A DNA stretch of 64,000 nucleotides from Piscicola geometra (GCA_943735955.1 OX030970.1:6507202-6571201); one strand, 5' to 3'. Counted from the first letter of the stretch, positions 1 through 9,210 are shown. Numbers and translations are program-made. Notes: generated from the letters alone by a model not told the origin.

Positions 1-146
1 TCATGATTGAACGAAAGATTTTAAAAAAATTTCATTTAAAAATTTTTTTCACTGGCAATGAAATTCCACGCTAGGCCGAGATCCTCGCCGCTCCGGTCGA
101 ATGCGCGAGAAAACATGCCTTCACCGGCTTGGGTCCCATTGAAACG

Positions 147-172
147 CGATTATAATCTGTAAACGATTATAA
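147..172 (+). promoter_or_regulatory. Paired CGATTATAA elements in the rDNA spacer (candidate promoter element)
   Basis: CGATTATAA occurs at 147-155 and again at 164-172, with start points 17 bp apart, about 310-335 bp upstream of the 18S start. It is the only TATA-like pair in the spacer and is kept in the other modules; module D has one substitution between the two elements. Pol I promoters are not conserved between animal groups, so a role in Pol I initiation is only a guess from position. The sequence shows a conserved direct repeat and nothing more. Confidence 0.3.
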
Positions 173-192
173 AAAGACTGACCGATCAAATA

Positions 193-220
193 TTTTGAGC
201 TCGAAACGAGTTTCTCAAAA
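193..220 (+). other. Spacer hairpin 1 (TTTTGAG/CTCAAAA stem)
   Basis: TTTTGAG (193-199) pairs with CTCAAAA (214-220). Directly inside, CTCG (200-203) pairs with CGAG (207-210), leaving an AAA loop and a TTT bulge. The element is unchanged in every module that reaches it, including B and D. In RNA it would be an 11-bp stem-loop within the presumed 5' external transcribed spacer. Its function is unknown. Confidence 0.55.
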
Positions 221-393
221 AGCACCTTGAACGTTTGTTATTCCCCACTGGCCTGATGCGCTGCTTATTCGCTTAAGATAGGCTAACCGTTCAAGGGGAC
301 GTCTATTAGCGGCAATAAGCGCGTGATCTCCTATCATCATCACTCGATCTCGGTAAAGCAGAGATTCGAAGCTGATAAATTATCTTCGATATA

Positions 394-411
394 GCCGCTT
401 TTACGAGCGGC
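394..411 (+). other. Spacer hairpin 2 (GCCGCT/AGCGGC stem)
   Basis: GCCGCT (394-399) is the exact inverse of AGCGGC (406-411), with a 6-nt loop TTTACG. It lies about 72 bp upstream of the 18S start. In module F the matching stem (49165-49182) has one C-to-T change at 49179 that turns a G-C pair into G-U, so pairing could still form in RNA. Confidence 0.55.
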
Positions 412-432
412 GACGACTATCGAAGGCGACTA

Positions 433-470
433 GAAGACTCCTCGACTTTAGGCCAGCGACGCTAGTCTTC
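433..470 (+). other. Spacer hairpin 3, just before the 18S start
   Basis: GAAGACT (433-439) pairs with AGTCTTC (464-470). A second stem inside it joins 440-444 to CGACG (457-461), with a CT bulge. Modules C (9648-9685) and E have CGTCG in the inner stem and pair fully. Module A has CCTCG, which leaves one mismatch. Module F (49204-49241) has TGTCG, which still pairs through G-U. The hairpin ends 12 nt before the 18S start, where rRNA precursors often carry a structured leader. A processing role is inference. Confidence 0.5.
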
Positions 471-482
471 TTGCTCGTGTAT

Positions 483-742
483 TACCTGGTTGATCCTGCC
501 AGTAGTTATATGCTTGTCTCAAAGATTCGGCTCGTAAATTTTGGTGACTCTGAATAAATTACGGCTGATCGCACGACCTAGCGTCGGCGACAGATCTTTC
601 AAGTGTGTGCCCTATCAACTTTCGATGGTATGTGATATGCTTACCACGGTTGTAACGGGTAACGGGGAATCAGGGTTCGATTCCGGAGAGGGAGCATGAG
701 AAACGGCTACCACATCCAAGGAAGGCAGCAGGCGCGCAAATT
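483..742 (+). pseudogene. 18S rRNA pseudogene fragment, 5' end only, internally deleted (copy A)
   Basis: The fragment opens with TACCTGGTTGATCCTGCCAG, the near-universal 18S 5' end, followed by TTATATGCTTGTCTCAAAGATT. In a normal animal 18S the next bases are AAGCCATGCATG and about 240 nt of the 5' domain. Here CAAAGATT is joined through a short CGGCTCGTAAATTT stretch to GGTGACTCTG, so that block is missing. It then follows the standard 18S order through the AACTTTCGATGG region and GATTCCGGAGAGGGAGC to GCGCGCAAATT at 742, where homology stops. Only 260 bp of a gene of about 1.8 kb remain, so it cannot make a functional small-subunit rRNA. Local features (CTTACCA, GAGCATGAG, GTGTGTGCC) could be lineage-specific or pseudogene changes. 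Confidence 0.9.
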
Positions 743-746
743 TGTC

Positions 747-1072
747 TCATGATTGAACGAAAGATTTTTTAAAAACTTCATTTAAAAAATTTTTTCACTG
801 GCAATGAAATTCCACGCTAGGCCGAGATCCTCGCCGCTCCGGTCGAATGCGCGAGAAAACATGCCTTCACCGGCTTGGGTCCCATTGAAACGCGATTATA
901 ATCTGTAAACGATTATAAAAAGACTGACCGATCAAATATTTTGAGCTCGAAACGAGTTTCTCAAAAAGCACCTTGAACGTTTGTTATTCCCCACTGGCCT
1001 GATGCGCTGCTTATTCGCTTAAGATAGGCTAACCGTTCAAGGGGACGTCTATTAGCGGCAATAAGCGCGTGA
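747..1072 (+). repeat. rDNA module B, truncated at its base 326 by the 9-bp satellite
   Basis: This copy matches the first 326 bp of module A, apart from the A/T-run segment. It ends at GCGCGTGA (1065-1072), where module A would continue with TCTCCTATC. The satellite follows at once as GGACGATGAAGACG. It retains the paired CGATTATAA elements and hairpin 1 but has no 18S sequence. The breakpoint is identical to that of module D (10287). GTGA belongs to both the module and the satellite unit, so the junction shows about 4 bp of microhomology. Confidence 0.85.
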
Positions 1073-2104
1073 GGACGATGAAGACGATGAAGACGATGAA
1101 GACGAACGATGAAGACGGAGAAGACGGAGAAGACGGTGAAGACGGTGAAGACGGTGAAGACGGTGAAGACGATGAAGACGGTGAAGACGATGAAGACGGT
1201 GAAGACGATGAAGACAGTGAAGACGGTGAAGACGAACGATGACGAACGATGAAGACGATGAAGACGGTGAAGACGATGAAGACGGTGAAGACGATGAAGA
1301 CGGTGAAGACGATGAAGACGGTGAAGACGATGAAGACGGTGAAGACGAACGATGAAGACGATGAAGACGGTGAAGACGGTGAAGACGGTGAAGACGATGA
1401 AGACGGTGAAGACGATGAAGACGGTGAAGACGATGAAGACGGTGAAGACGAACGATGAAGACGATGAAGACGGTGAAGACGGTGAAGACGGTGAAGACGA
1501 TGAAGACGGTGAAGACGATGAAGACGGTGAAGACGATGAAGACGGTGAAGACGGTGAAGACGATGAAGACGGTGAAGACGGTGAAGACGGTGAAGACGGT
1601 GAAGACGGTGAAGACGGTGAAGACGGTGAAGACGGTGAAGACGGTGAAGACGGTGAAGACGGTGAAGACGAACGATGAAGACGATGAAGACGGTGAAGAC
1701 GATGAAGACGATGAAGACGGTGAAGACGGTGAAGACGGTGAAGACGATGAAGACGGTGAAGACGATGAAGACGGTGAAGACGAACGATGAAGACGATGAA
1801 GACGGTGAAGACGGTGAAGACGGTGAAGACGGTGAAGACGATGAAGACGATGAAGACGGTGAAGACGGTGAAGACGATGAAGACGGTGAAGACGGTGAAG
1901 ACGGTGAAGACGGTGAAGACGGTGAAGACGGTGAAGACGAACGATGAAGACGATGAAGACGATGAAGACGGTGAAGACGGTGAAGACGGTGAAGACGGTG
2001 AAGACGATGAAGACGATGAAGACGGTGAAGACGGTGAAGACGGTAAAGAAGGTGAAGACGGTGAAGAAGGTGAAGACGGTGAAGACGGTGAAGACGGTGA
2101 AGAC

Positions 2105-2221
2105 GGTAAAGACGGTAAAGACGGTAAAGACGGTAAAGACGGTAAAGACGGTAAAGACGGTAAAGACGGTAAAGACGGTAAAGACGGTAAAGACGGTAAA
2201 GACGGTAAAGACGGTAAAGAC
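2105..2221 (+). repeat. Homogeneous run of 13 GGTAAAGAC units
   Basis: Thirteen consecutive units carry a G-to-A change (GGTGAAGAC to GGTAAAGAC) with no interruption. This contrasts with the mixed order of the surrounding array and indicates local expansion of one variant monomer. The same run is present in the duplicated block at 3983-4099. A four-unit version lies near 2930 and again near 4817. Confidence 0.9.
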
Positions 2222-3982
2222 GGTGAAGACGATGAAGACGGTGAAGACGGTGAAGACGGTGAAGACGATGAAGACGATGAAGACGGTGAAGACGATGAAG
2301 ACGGTGAAGACGGTGAAGACGATGAAGACGGTGAAGACGATGAAGACGGTGAAGACGATGAAGACGGTGAAGACGATGAAGACGGTGAAGACGATGAAGA
2401 CGGTGAAGACGGTGAAGACGGTGAAGACGGTGAAGACGAACGATGAAGACGATGAAGACGGTGAAGACGATGAAAATGGTGAAGACCATGAAGACGATGA
2501 AGACGATGAAGACGGTGAAGACGATGAAGACGGTGAAGACGAACGATGAAGACGATGAAGACGGTGAAGACGGTGAAGACGGTGAAGACGATGAAGACGG
2601 TGAAGACGAACGATGAAGACGATGAAGACGGTGAAGACGAACGATGAAGACGATGAAGACGATGAAGACGGTGAAGACGGTGAAGACGGTGAAGACGGTG
2701 AAGACGATGAAGACGATGAAGACGGTGAAGACGATGAAGACGATGAAGACGGTGAAGACGAACGATGAAGACGATGAAGACGGTGAAGACGGTGAAGACG
2801 ATGAAGACGATGAAGACGGTGAAGACGGTGAAGACGGTGAAGACGAACGATGAAGACGGTGGAGACGGTGAAGACGGTGAAGACGATGAAGACGATGAAG
2901 ACGGTGAAGACGATGAAGACGTTGAAGACGGTAAAGACGGTAAAGACGGTAAAGACGGTAAAGACGGTGAAGACGGTGAAGACGATGAAGACGATGAAGA
3001 CGATGAAGACGATGAAGACGGTGAAGACGATGAAGACGGTGAAGACGATGAAGACGATGAAGACGATGAAGACGGTGAAGACGGTGAAGACGATGAAGAC
3101 GGTGAAGACGGTGAAGACGGTGAAGACGATGAAGACGATGAAGACGGTGAAGACGATGAAGACGGTGAAGACGATGAAGACGGTGAAGACGAGAAGACGG
3201 TGAAGACGATGAAGACGATGAAGACGGTGAAGACGAGAAGACGGTGAAGACGGTGAAGACGAACGATGAAGACGATGAAGACGGTGAAGACGATGAAGAC
3301 GATGAAGACGGTGAAGACGATGAAGACGGTGAAGACGATGAAGACGGTGAAGACGATGAAGACGGTGAAGACGAACGATGAAGACGATGAAGACGGTGAA
3401 GACGATGAAGACGGTGAAGACGATGAAGACGGTGAAAACGGTGAAGACGGTGAAGACGGTGAAGACGATGAAGACGATGAAGACGGTGAAGACGATGAAG
3501 ACGTTAAAGACGATGAAGACGATGAAGACGGTGAAGACGAACGATGAAGACGGTGAAGACGGTGAAGACGGTGAAGACGGTGAAGACGATGAAGACGATA
3601 AAGACGGTGAAGACGATGAAGACGGTGAAGACGGTGAAGACGGTGAAGACGGTGAAGACGAACGTTGAAGACGATGAAGACGGTGAAGACGGTGAAGACG
3701 GTGAAGACGGTGAAGACGATGAAGACGATGAAGACGGTGAAGACGGTGAAGACGATGAAGACGGTGAAGACGGTGAAGACGGTGAAGACGGTGAAGACGG
3801 TGAAGACGGTGAAGACGAACGATGAAGACGATGAAGACGATGAAGACGGTGAAGACGGTGAAGACGGTGAAGACGGTGAAGACGATGAAGACGATGAAGA
3901 CGGTGAAGACGGTGAAGACGGTAAAGAAGGTGAAGACGGTGAAGAAGGTGAAGACGGTGAAGACGGTGAAGACGGTGAAGAC

Positions 3983-4099
3983 GGTAAAGACGGTAAAGAC
4001 GGTAAAGACGGTAAAGACGGTAAAGACGGTAAAGACGGTAAAGACGGTAAAGACGGTAAAGACGGTAAAGACGGTAAAGACGGTAAAGACGGTAAAGAC
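3983..4099 (+). repeat. Second copy of the 13-unit GGTAAAGAC run
   Basis: It is identical in length to the run at 2105-2221 and displaced by 1878 bp. The run therefore existed before the 1.88-kb block duplicated and has not changed since. Confidence 0.9.
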
Positions 4100-7000
4100 G
4101 GTGAAGACGATGAAGACGGTGAAGACGGTGAAGACGGTGAAGACGATGAAGACGATGAAGACGGTGAAGACGATGAAGACGGTGAAGACGGTGAAGACGA
4201 TGAAGACGGTGAAGACGATGAAGACGGTGAAGACGATGAAGACGGTGAAGACGATGAAGACGGTGAAGACGATGAAGACGGTGAAGACGGTGAAGACGGT
4301 GAAGACGGTGAAGACGAACGATGAAGACGATGAAGACGGTGAAGACGATGAAAATGGTGAAGACCATGAAGACGATGAAGACGATGAAGACGGTGAAGAC
4401 GATGAAGACGGTGAAGACGAACGATGAAGACGATGAAGACGGTGAAGACGGTGAAGACGGTGAAGACGATGAAGACGGTGAAGACGAACGATGAAGACGA
4501 TGAAGACGGTGAAGACGAACGATGAAGACGATGAAGACGATGAAGACGGTGAAGACGGTGAAGACGGTGAAGACGGTGAAGACGGTGAAGACGATGAAGA
4601 CGATGAAGACGGTGAAGACGATGAAGACGATGAAGACGGTGAAGACGAACGATGAAGACGATGAAGACGGTGAAGACGGTGAAGACGATGAAGACGATGA
4701 AGACGGTGAAGACGGTGAAGACGGTGAAGACGAACGATGAAGACGGTGGAGACGGTGAAGACGGTGAAGACGATGAAGACGATGAAGACGGTGAAGACGA
4801 TGAAGACGTTGAAGACGGTAAAGACGGTAAAGACGGTAAAGACGGTAAAGACGGTGAAGACGGTGAAGACGATGAAGACGATGAAGACGATGAAGACGAT
4901 GAAGACGGTGAAGACGATGAAGACGGTGAAGACGATGAAGACGATGAAGACGATGAAGACGGTGAAGACGGTGAAGACGATGAAGACGGTGAAGACGGTG
5001 AAGACGGTGAAGACGATGAAGACGATGAAGACGGTGAAGACGATGAAGACGGTGAAGACGATGAAGACGGTGAAGACGAGAAGACGGTGAAGACGATGAA
5101 GACGATGAAGACGGTGAAGACGAGAAGACGGTGAAGACGGTGAAGACGAACGATGAAGACGATGAAGACGGTGAAGACGATGAAGACGATGAAGACGGTG
5201 AAGACGATGAAGACGGTGAAGACGATGAAGACGGTGAAGACGATGAAGACGGTGAAGACGAACGATGAAGACGATGAAGACGGTGAAGACGATGAAGACG
5301 GTGAAGACGATGAAGACGGTGAAAACGGTGAAGACGGTGAAGACGGTGAAGACGATGAAGACGATGAAGACGGTGAAGACGATGAAGACGTTAAAGACGA
5401 TGAAGACGATGAAGACGGTGAAGACGAACGATGAAGACGGTGAAGACGGTGAAGACGGTGAAGACGGTGAAGACGATGAAGACGATAAAGACGGTGAAGA
5501 CGATGAAGACGGTGAAGACGGTGAAGACGGTGAAGACGGTGAAGACGATGAAGACGATGAAGACGGTGAAGACGGTGAAGACGATGAAGACGATGAAGAC
5601 GATGAAGACGATGAAGGCGGTGAAGACGATGAAGACGATGAAGACGATGAAGACGGTGAAGACGGTGAAGACGGTGAAGACGAACGATGAAGACGATGAA
5701 GACGGTGAAGACGATGAAGACGATGAAAACGGTGAAGACGATGAAGACGATGAAGACGATGAAGACGGTGAAGACGGTGAAGACGAACGATGAAGACGAT
5801 GAAGACGGTGAAGACGATGAAGACGATGAAGACGGTGAAGACGATGAAGACGGTGAAGACGAACGATGAAGACGATGAAGACGGTGAAGACGATGAAGAC
5901 GGTGAAGACGATGAAGACGGTGAAGACGGTGAAGACGGTGAAGACGGTGAAGACGATGAAAACGGTGAAGACGATGAAGACGGTGAAGACGATGAAGACG
6001 ATGAAGACGGTGAAGACGATGAAGACGGTGAAGACGGTGAAGACGATGAAGACGGTGAAGACGGTGAAGACGGTGAAGACGATGAAAACGGTGAAGACGA
6101 TGAAGACGGTGAAGACGATGAAGACGGTGAAGACGGTGAAGACGAACGATGAAGACGATGAAGACGGTGAAGACGATGAGGACGATGAAGACGATGAAGA
6201 CGGTGAAGACGGTGAAGACGATGAAGACGGTGAAGACGGTGAAGACGAACGATGAAGACGGTGAAGACGATGAAGACGATGAAGACGGTGAAGACGATGA
6301 AGACGGTGAAGACGGTGAAGACGATGAAGACGGTGAAGACGGTGAAGACGGTGAAGACGGTAAAGACGATGAAGACGGTGAAGACGATGAAGACGGTGAA
6401 GACGATGAAGATGGTGAAGACGGTGAAGACGAACGATGAAGACGATGAAGACGGTGAAGACGATGAAGACGGTGAAGACGATGAAGACGATGAAGACGGT
6501 GAAGACGATGAAGACGGTGAAGACGGTGAAGACGGTGAAGACGATGAAGACGGTGAAGACGGTGAAGACGGTGAAGACGATGAAGACGGTGAAGACGATG
6601 AAGACGGTGAAGACGATGAAGACGGTGAAGACGGTGAAGACGAAGGATGAAGACGATGAAGACGGTGAAGACGATGAAGACGATGAAAACGGTGAAGACG
6701 ATGAAGACGGTGAAGACGATGAAGACGGTGAAGACGGTGAAGACGAACGATGAAGACGATGAAGACGGTGAAGACGATGAAGACGGTGAAGACGGTGAAG
6801 ACGAACGATGAAGACGATGAAGACGGTGAAGACGATGAAGACGGTGAAGACGATGAAGACGGTGAAGACGAACGATGAAGACGATGAAGACGGTGAAGAC
6901 GATGAAGACGGTGAAGACGATGAAGACGATGAAGACTGTGAAGACGGTGAAGACGGTTAAGACGGTGAAGACGGTGAAGACGATGAAGACGGTGAAGACG

Positions 7001-7408
7001 ATGAAGACGGTGAAGACGATGAAGACGGTGAAGACGGTGAAGACGAACGATGAAGACGATGAAGACGGTGAAGACGATGAGGACGATGAAGACGATGAAG
7101 ACGGTGAAGACGGTGAAGACGGTGAAGATGGTGAAGACGGTGAAGACGAACGATGAAGACGATGAAGACGGTGAAGACGATGAAGACGGTGAAGACGATG
7201 AAGACGATGAAGACGGTGAAGACGATGAAGACGGTGAAGACGGTGAAGACGGTGAAGACGATGAAGACGGTGAAGACGGTGAAGACGGTGAAGACGATGA
7301 AGACGGTGAAGACGATGAAGACGGTGAAGACGATGAAGACGATGAAAACGGTGAAGACGATGAAGACGGTGAAGACGATGAAGACGGTGAAGACGGTGAA
7401 GACGAACG

Positions 7409-7990
7409 ATGAAGACGATGAAGACGGTGAAGACGATGAAGACGGTGAAGACGATGAAGACGGTGAAGACGAACGATGAAGACGATGAAGACGGTGAAGA
7501 CGATGAAGACGGTGAAGACGATGAAGACGGTGAAGACGGTGAAGACGGTGAAGACGGTGAAGACGATGAAGACGGTGAAGACGATGAAGACGTTAAAGAC
7601 GATGAAGACGGTGAAGACGGTGAAGACAAACGATGAAGACGGTGAAGACGATGAAGACGGTGAAGACGGTGAAGACGATGAAGACGATGAAGACGAACGA
7701 TGAAGACGATGAAGACGGTGAAGACGATGAAGACGGTGAAGACGATGAAGACGGTGAAGACGAACGATGAAGACGATGAAGACGGTGAAGACGATGAAGA
7801 CGGTGAAGACGATGAAGACGGTGAAGACGGTGAAGACGGTGAAGACGGTGAAGACGATGAAGACGGTGAAGACGATGAAGACGTTAAAGACGATGAAGAC
7901 GGTGAAGACGGTGAAGACAAACGATGAAGACGGTGAAGACGATGAAGACGGTGAAGACGGTGAAGACGATGAAGACGATGAAGACGGTGA
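7409..7990 (+). repeat. 291-bp tandem duplication in array 1
   Basis: The block 7409-7699 is repeated at 7700-7990 with the same order of units, including the rare GACGTTAAAGACG marker (near 7580 and 7871) and the GACAAACGATG variant (near 7625 and 7916). The corresponding place in array 2 (around 22800-22940) has a single copy. The duplication therefore arose in array 1 after the arrays separated, or array 2 lost a copy. Confidence 0.75.
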
Positions 7991-9000
7991 AGCCGATGAA
8001 GACGGTGAAGACGGTGAAGACGGTGAAGACAGTGAAGACGGTGAAGACGATGAAGACGATGAAGACGGTGAAGACGGTGAAGACGATGAAGACGATGAAG
8101 ACGATGAAGACGGTGAAGACGGTGAAGACGATGAAGACGATGAAGACGGTGAAGCCGATGAAGACGGTGAAGACGGTGAAGACGGTGAAGACGGTGAAGA
8201 CGGTGAAGACGATGAAGACGATGAAGACGGTGAAGACGGTGAAGACGATGAAGACGATGAAGACGATGAAGACGGTGAAGACGATGAAGACGATGAAGAC
8301 GATGAAGACGGTGAAGACGATGAAGACGGTGAAGACGATGAAGACGATGAAGACGATGAAGAAGGTGAAGACGGTGAAGACGGTGAAGACGGTGAAGACG
8401 ATGAAGACGGTGAAGACGATGAAGACGATGAAGACGATGAAGACGATGAAGACGGTGAAGACGATGAAGACGATGAAGACGGTGAAGACGACGAAGACGA
8501 TGAAGACGGTGAAGACGATGAAGACGGTGAAGACGGTGAAGACGGTGAAGACGGTGAAGACGGTGAAGACGGTGAAGACGATGAAGACGATGAAGACGGT
8601 GAAGACGGTGAAGACGATGAAGACGGTGAAGACGGTGAAGACGGTGAAGACGATGAAGACGATGAAGACAGTGAAGACGATGAAGACGGTGAAGACGATG
8701 AAGACGGTGAAGACGGTGAAGACGAACGATGAAGACGGTGAAGACGATGAAGACGGTGAAGACGATGAAGACGATGAAGACGGTGAAGACGATGAAGACG
8801 GTGAAGACGGTGAAGACGGTGAAGACGGTGAAGACGATGAAGACGGTGAAGACGATGAAGACGGTGAAAACGATGAAGACGGTGAAGACGATGAAGACGA
8901 TGAAGACGGTGAAGACGATGAAGACGGTGAAGACGGTGAAGACGATGAAGACGATGAAGACGATGAAGACGGTGAAGACGATGAAGACGATGAAGACGAT

Positions 9001-9134
9001 GAAAGGTGTTGGTTGATATAGACAGCAGTTAAAATAAAATTGTTTCAATCTTATCGTCTCTTATACGGCCTTATTTTCGTTTCACAAAAATTGAAACTCG
9101 ATGTCTCACGCTAGTTAACTCTTGTATATTCTAT
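9001..9134 (+). other. Shared 3' flank of the 9-bp arrays (copy 1)
   Basis: This non-repetitive AT-rich segment begins with GAAAGGTGTTGG and ends at TATTCTAT. It matches 47827-47960 over 134 bp with a single substitution (G at 9015, T at 47841) and no gap. It is the fixed right-hand border of both arrays. The acidic Glu-Asp frame of the array runs in without interruption and ends as Glu-Arg-Cys-Trp-Leu-Ile and a TAG stop at 9019-9021. An AATAAA follows 12 nt later. This could be the vestige of a gene's 3' end from which the satellite grew, or chance. No other known element is recognisable. Confidence 0.8.
9033..9038 (+). promoter_or_regulatory. AATAAA, possible polyadenylation signal
   Basis: An exact AATAAA lies 12 nt after the TAG that closes the acidic frame at the array's end. 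It is preserved in copy 2 at 47859-47864. The motif is short and the region is AT-rich, so a chance occurrence is quite possible. A second AATAAA (9164-9169) is present only in the unique spacer of copy 1. Confidence 0.25.
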
Positions 9135-9210
9135 AGGTATAGGCATGCTTCGAAACTCAAGATAATAAAGTTTCAAATGGCAACTCTTGTCAAATGAACT
9201 TATTTTGAGA
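9135..9210. other. Unique spacer between array-1 flank and module C
   Basis: These 76 bp continue the copy-1 flank and are absent at array 2, where the flank is cut at 47960. The segment is AT-rich, contains GGTATAGGCATGC and an AATAAA, and has no similarity to the rDNA modules or satellites. At 9211 it runs into TTTGTCTCATG, the normal start of a module. It probably shows more of the original right-hand flank. Confidence 0.7.

Larger units (their letters stand above)
1..746 (+). repeat. rDNA-derived module A (spacer plus 18S 5' stub), complete apart from the window edge
   Basis: This is the first copy of a 746-bp module that recurs at 747, 9217, 9962, 48026 and 48772. It starts at TCATGATTGAACGAAAG, runs through an A/T-run segment (about 18-50), then a mixed-composition spacer, and ends in a 260-bp fragment of the 18S rRNA gene (483-742). 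The spacer lies immediately 5' of an 18S start, so it corresponds in position to the end of the intergenic spacer and the 5' external transcribed spacer. The 18S part stops at GCGCGCAAATT, where a normal gene would continue with ACCCACT, and the next module begins instead. The direct abutment of A to B shows that the module is itself tandemly repeated. The A/T-run segment differs in length and sequence between copies, while the rest is nearly identical. Any bases upstream of position 1 are not visible. Confidence 0.85.
1787..5545 (+). repeat. Direct tandem duplication of a ~1.88-kb higher-order block in array 1
   Basis: The block from about 1787 to 3664 is repeated from about 3665 to 5545, in the same order of variant units. 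Landmarks are 1878 bp apart in the first part (the 13-copy GGTAAAGAC run at 2105 and 3983; the AAAATGG unit near 2472 and 4350) and 1887 bp apart later (GAGAAGACGG near 3189 and 5076). The change from 1878 to 1887 is one extra 9-bp monomer in the second copy, near 4570. One substitution, GAACGTTG near 3661, marks the junction. The near identity points to a recent unequal exchange. Confidence 0.85.
1073..9003 (+). repeat. 9-bp satellite array 1 (GAAGACGAT / GAAGACGGT)
   Basis: About 7.9 kb, or roughly 880 monomers, of two intermixed 9-bp units, GAAGACGAT and GAAGACGGT. Rarer units are GGTAAAGAC, GGAGAAGAC, GAAGCCGAT, GTTAAAGAC and GAGGACGAT. A recurrent 13-bp variant, GAAGACGAACGAT, adds 4 bp and shifts the register each time. 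The + strand is purine-rich (7 of 9 bases), about half G+C, and has one CpG per unit. Two + frames read as acidic Glu-Asp-Asp/Gly repeats or as Lys-Thr-Met/Val repeats. The minus strand almost never contains a stop triplet and so is open for thousands of codons in Ile-Val-Phe, Arg-Leu-His or Ser/Pro-Ser-Ser. None of these frames shows non-repetitive protein sequence, so no gene is called. Confidence 0.97.

Noticed and set aside
483..742. Functional 18S rRNA gene
   Set aside because: Only the first part of the gene is present, about 240 nt are missing inside it, and the sequence leaves 18S at GCGCGCAAATT.
738..757. TTTGTCTCATGATT at the module start resembles TTGTCTCAAAGATT inside 18S, suggesting recombination between them
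   Set aside because: The match is about 8 contiguous bases plus GATT with a gap, which is too short to distinguish from chance.
1455..1458. ATGA start/stop overlaps repeated along the 9-bp array, like translationally coupled operon genes
   Set aside because: They come from the GAACGATGAAG variant unit in a eukaryotic satellite. There are no ribosome-binding sites and no real genes.
7767..9021. Plus-strand acidic (Glu-Asp-Asp/Gly) and basic (Lys-Thr-Met/Val) frames, looking like secreted or nuclear low-complexity proteins
   Set aside because: They overlap each other in two frames, start and stop only at the recurrent 13-bp unit, and occur in dozens of variants. Only the tail at the array border is non-repetitive; it is reported as a finding, not as a gene.
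9135..9210. Transposon remnant or tRNA gene in the unique spacer
   Set aside because: No terminal repeats, target-site duplication, A/B box pair or cloverleaf could be found in these 76 bp.
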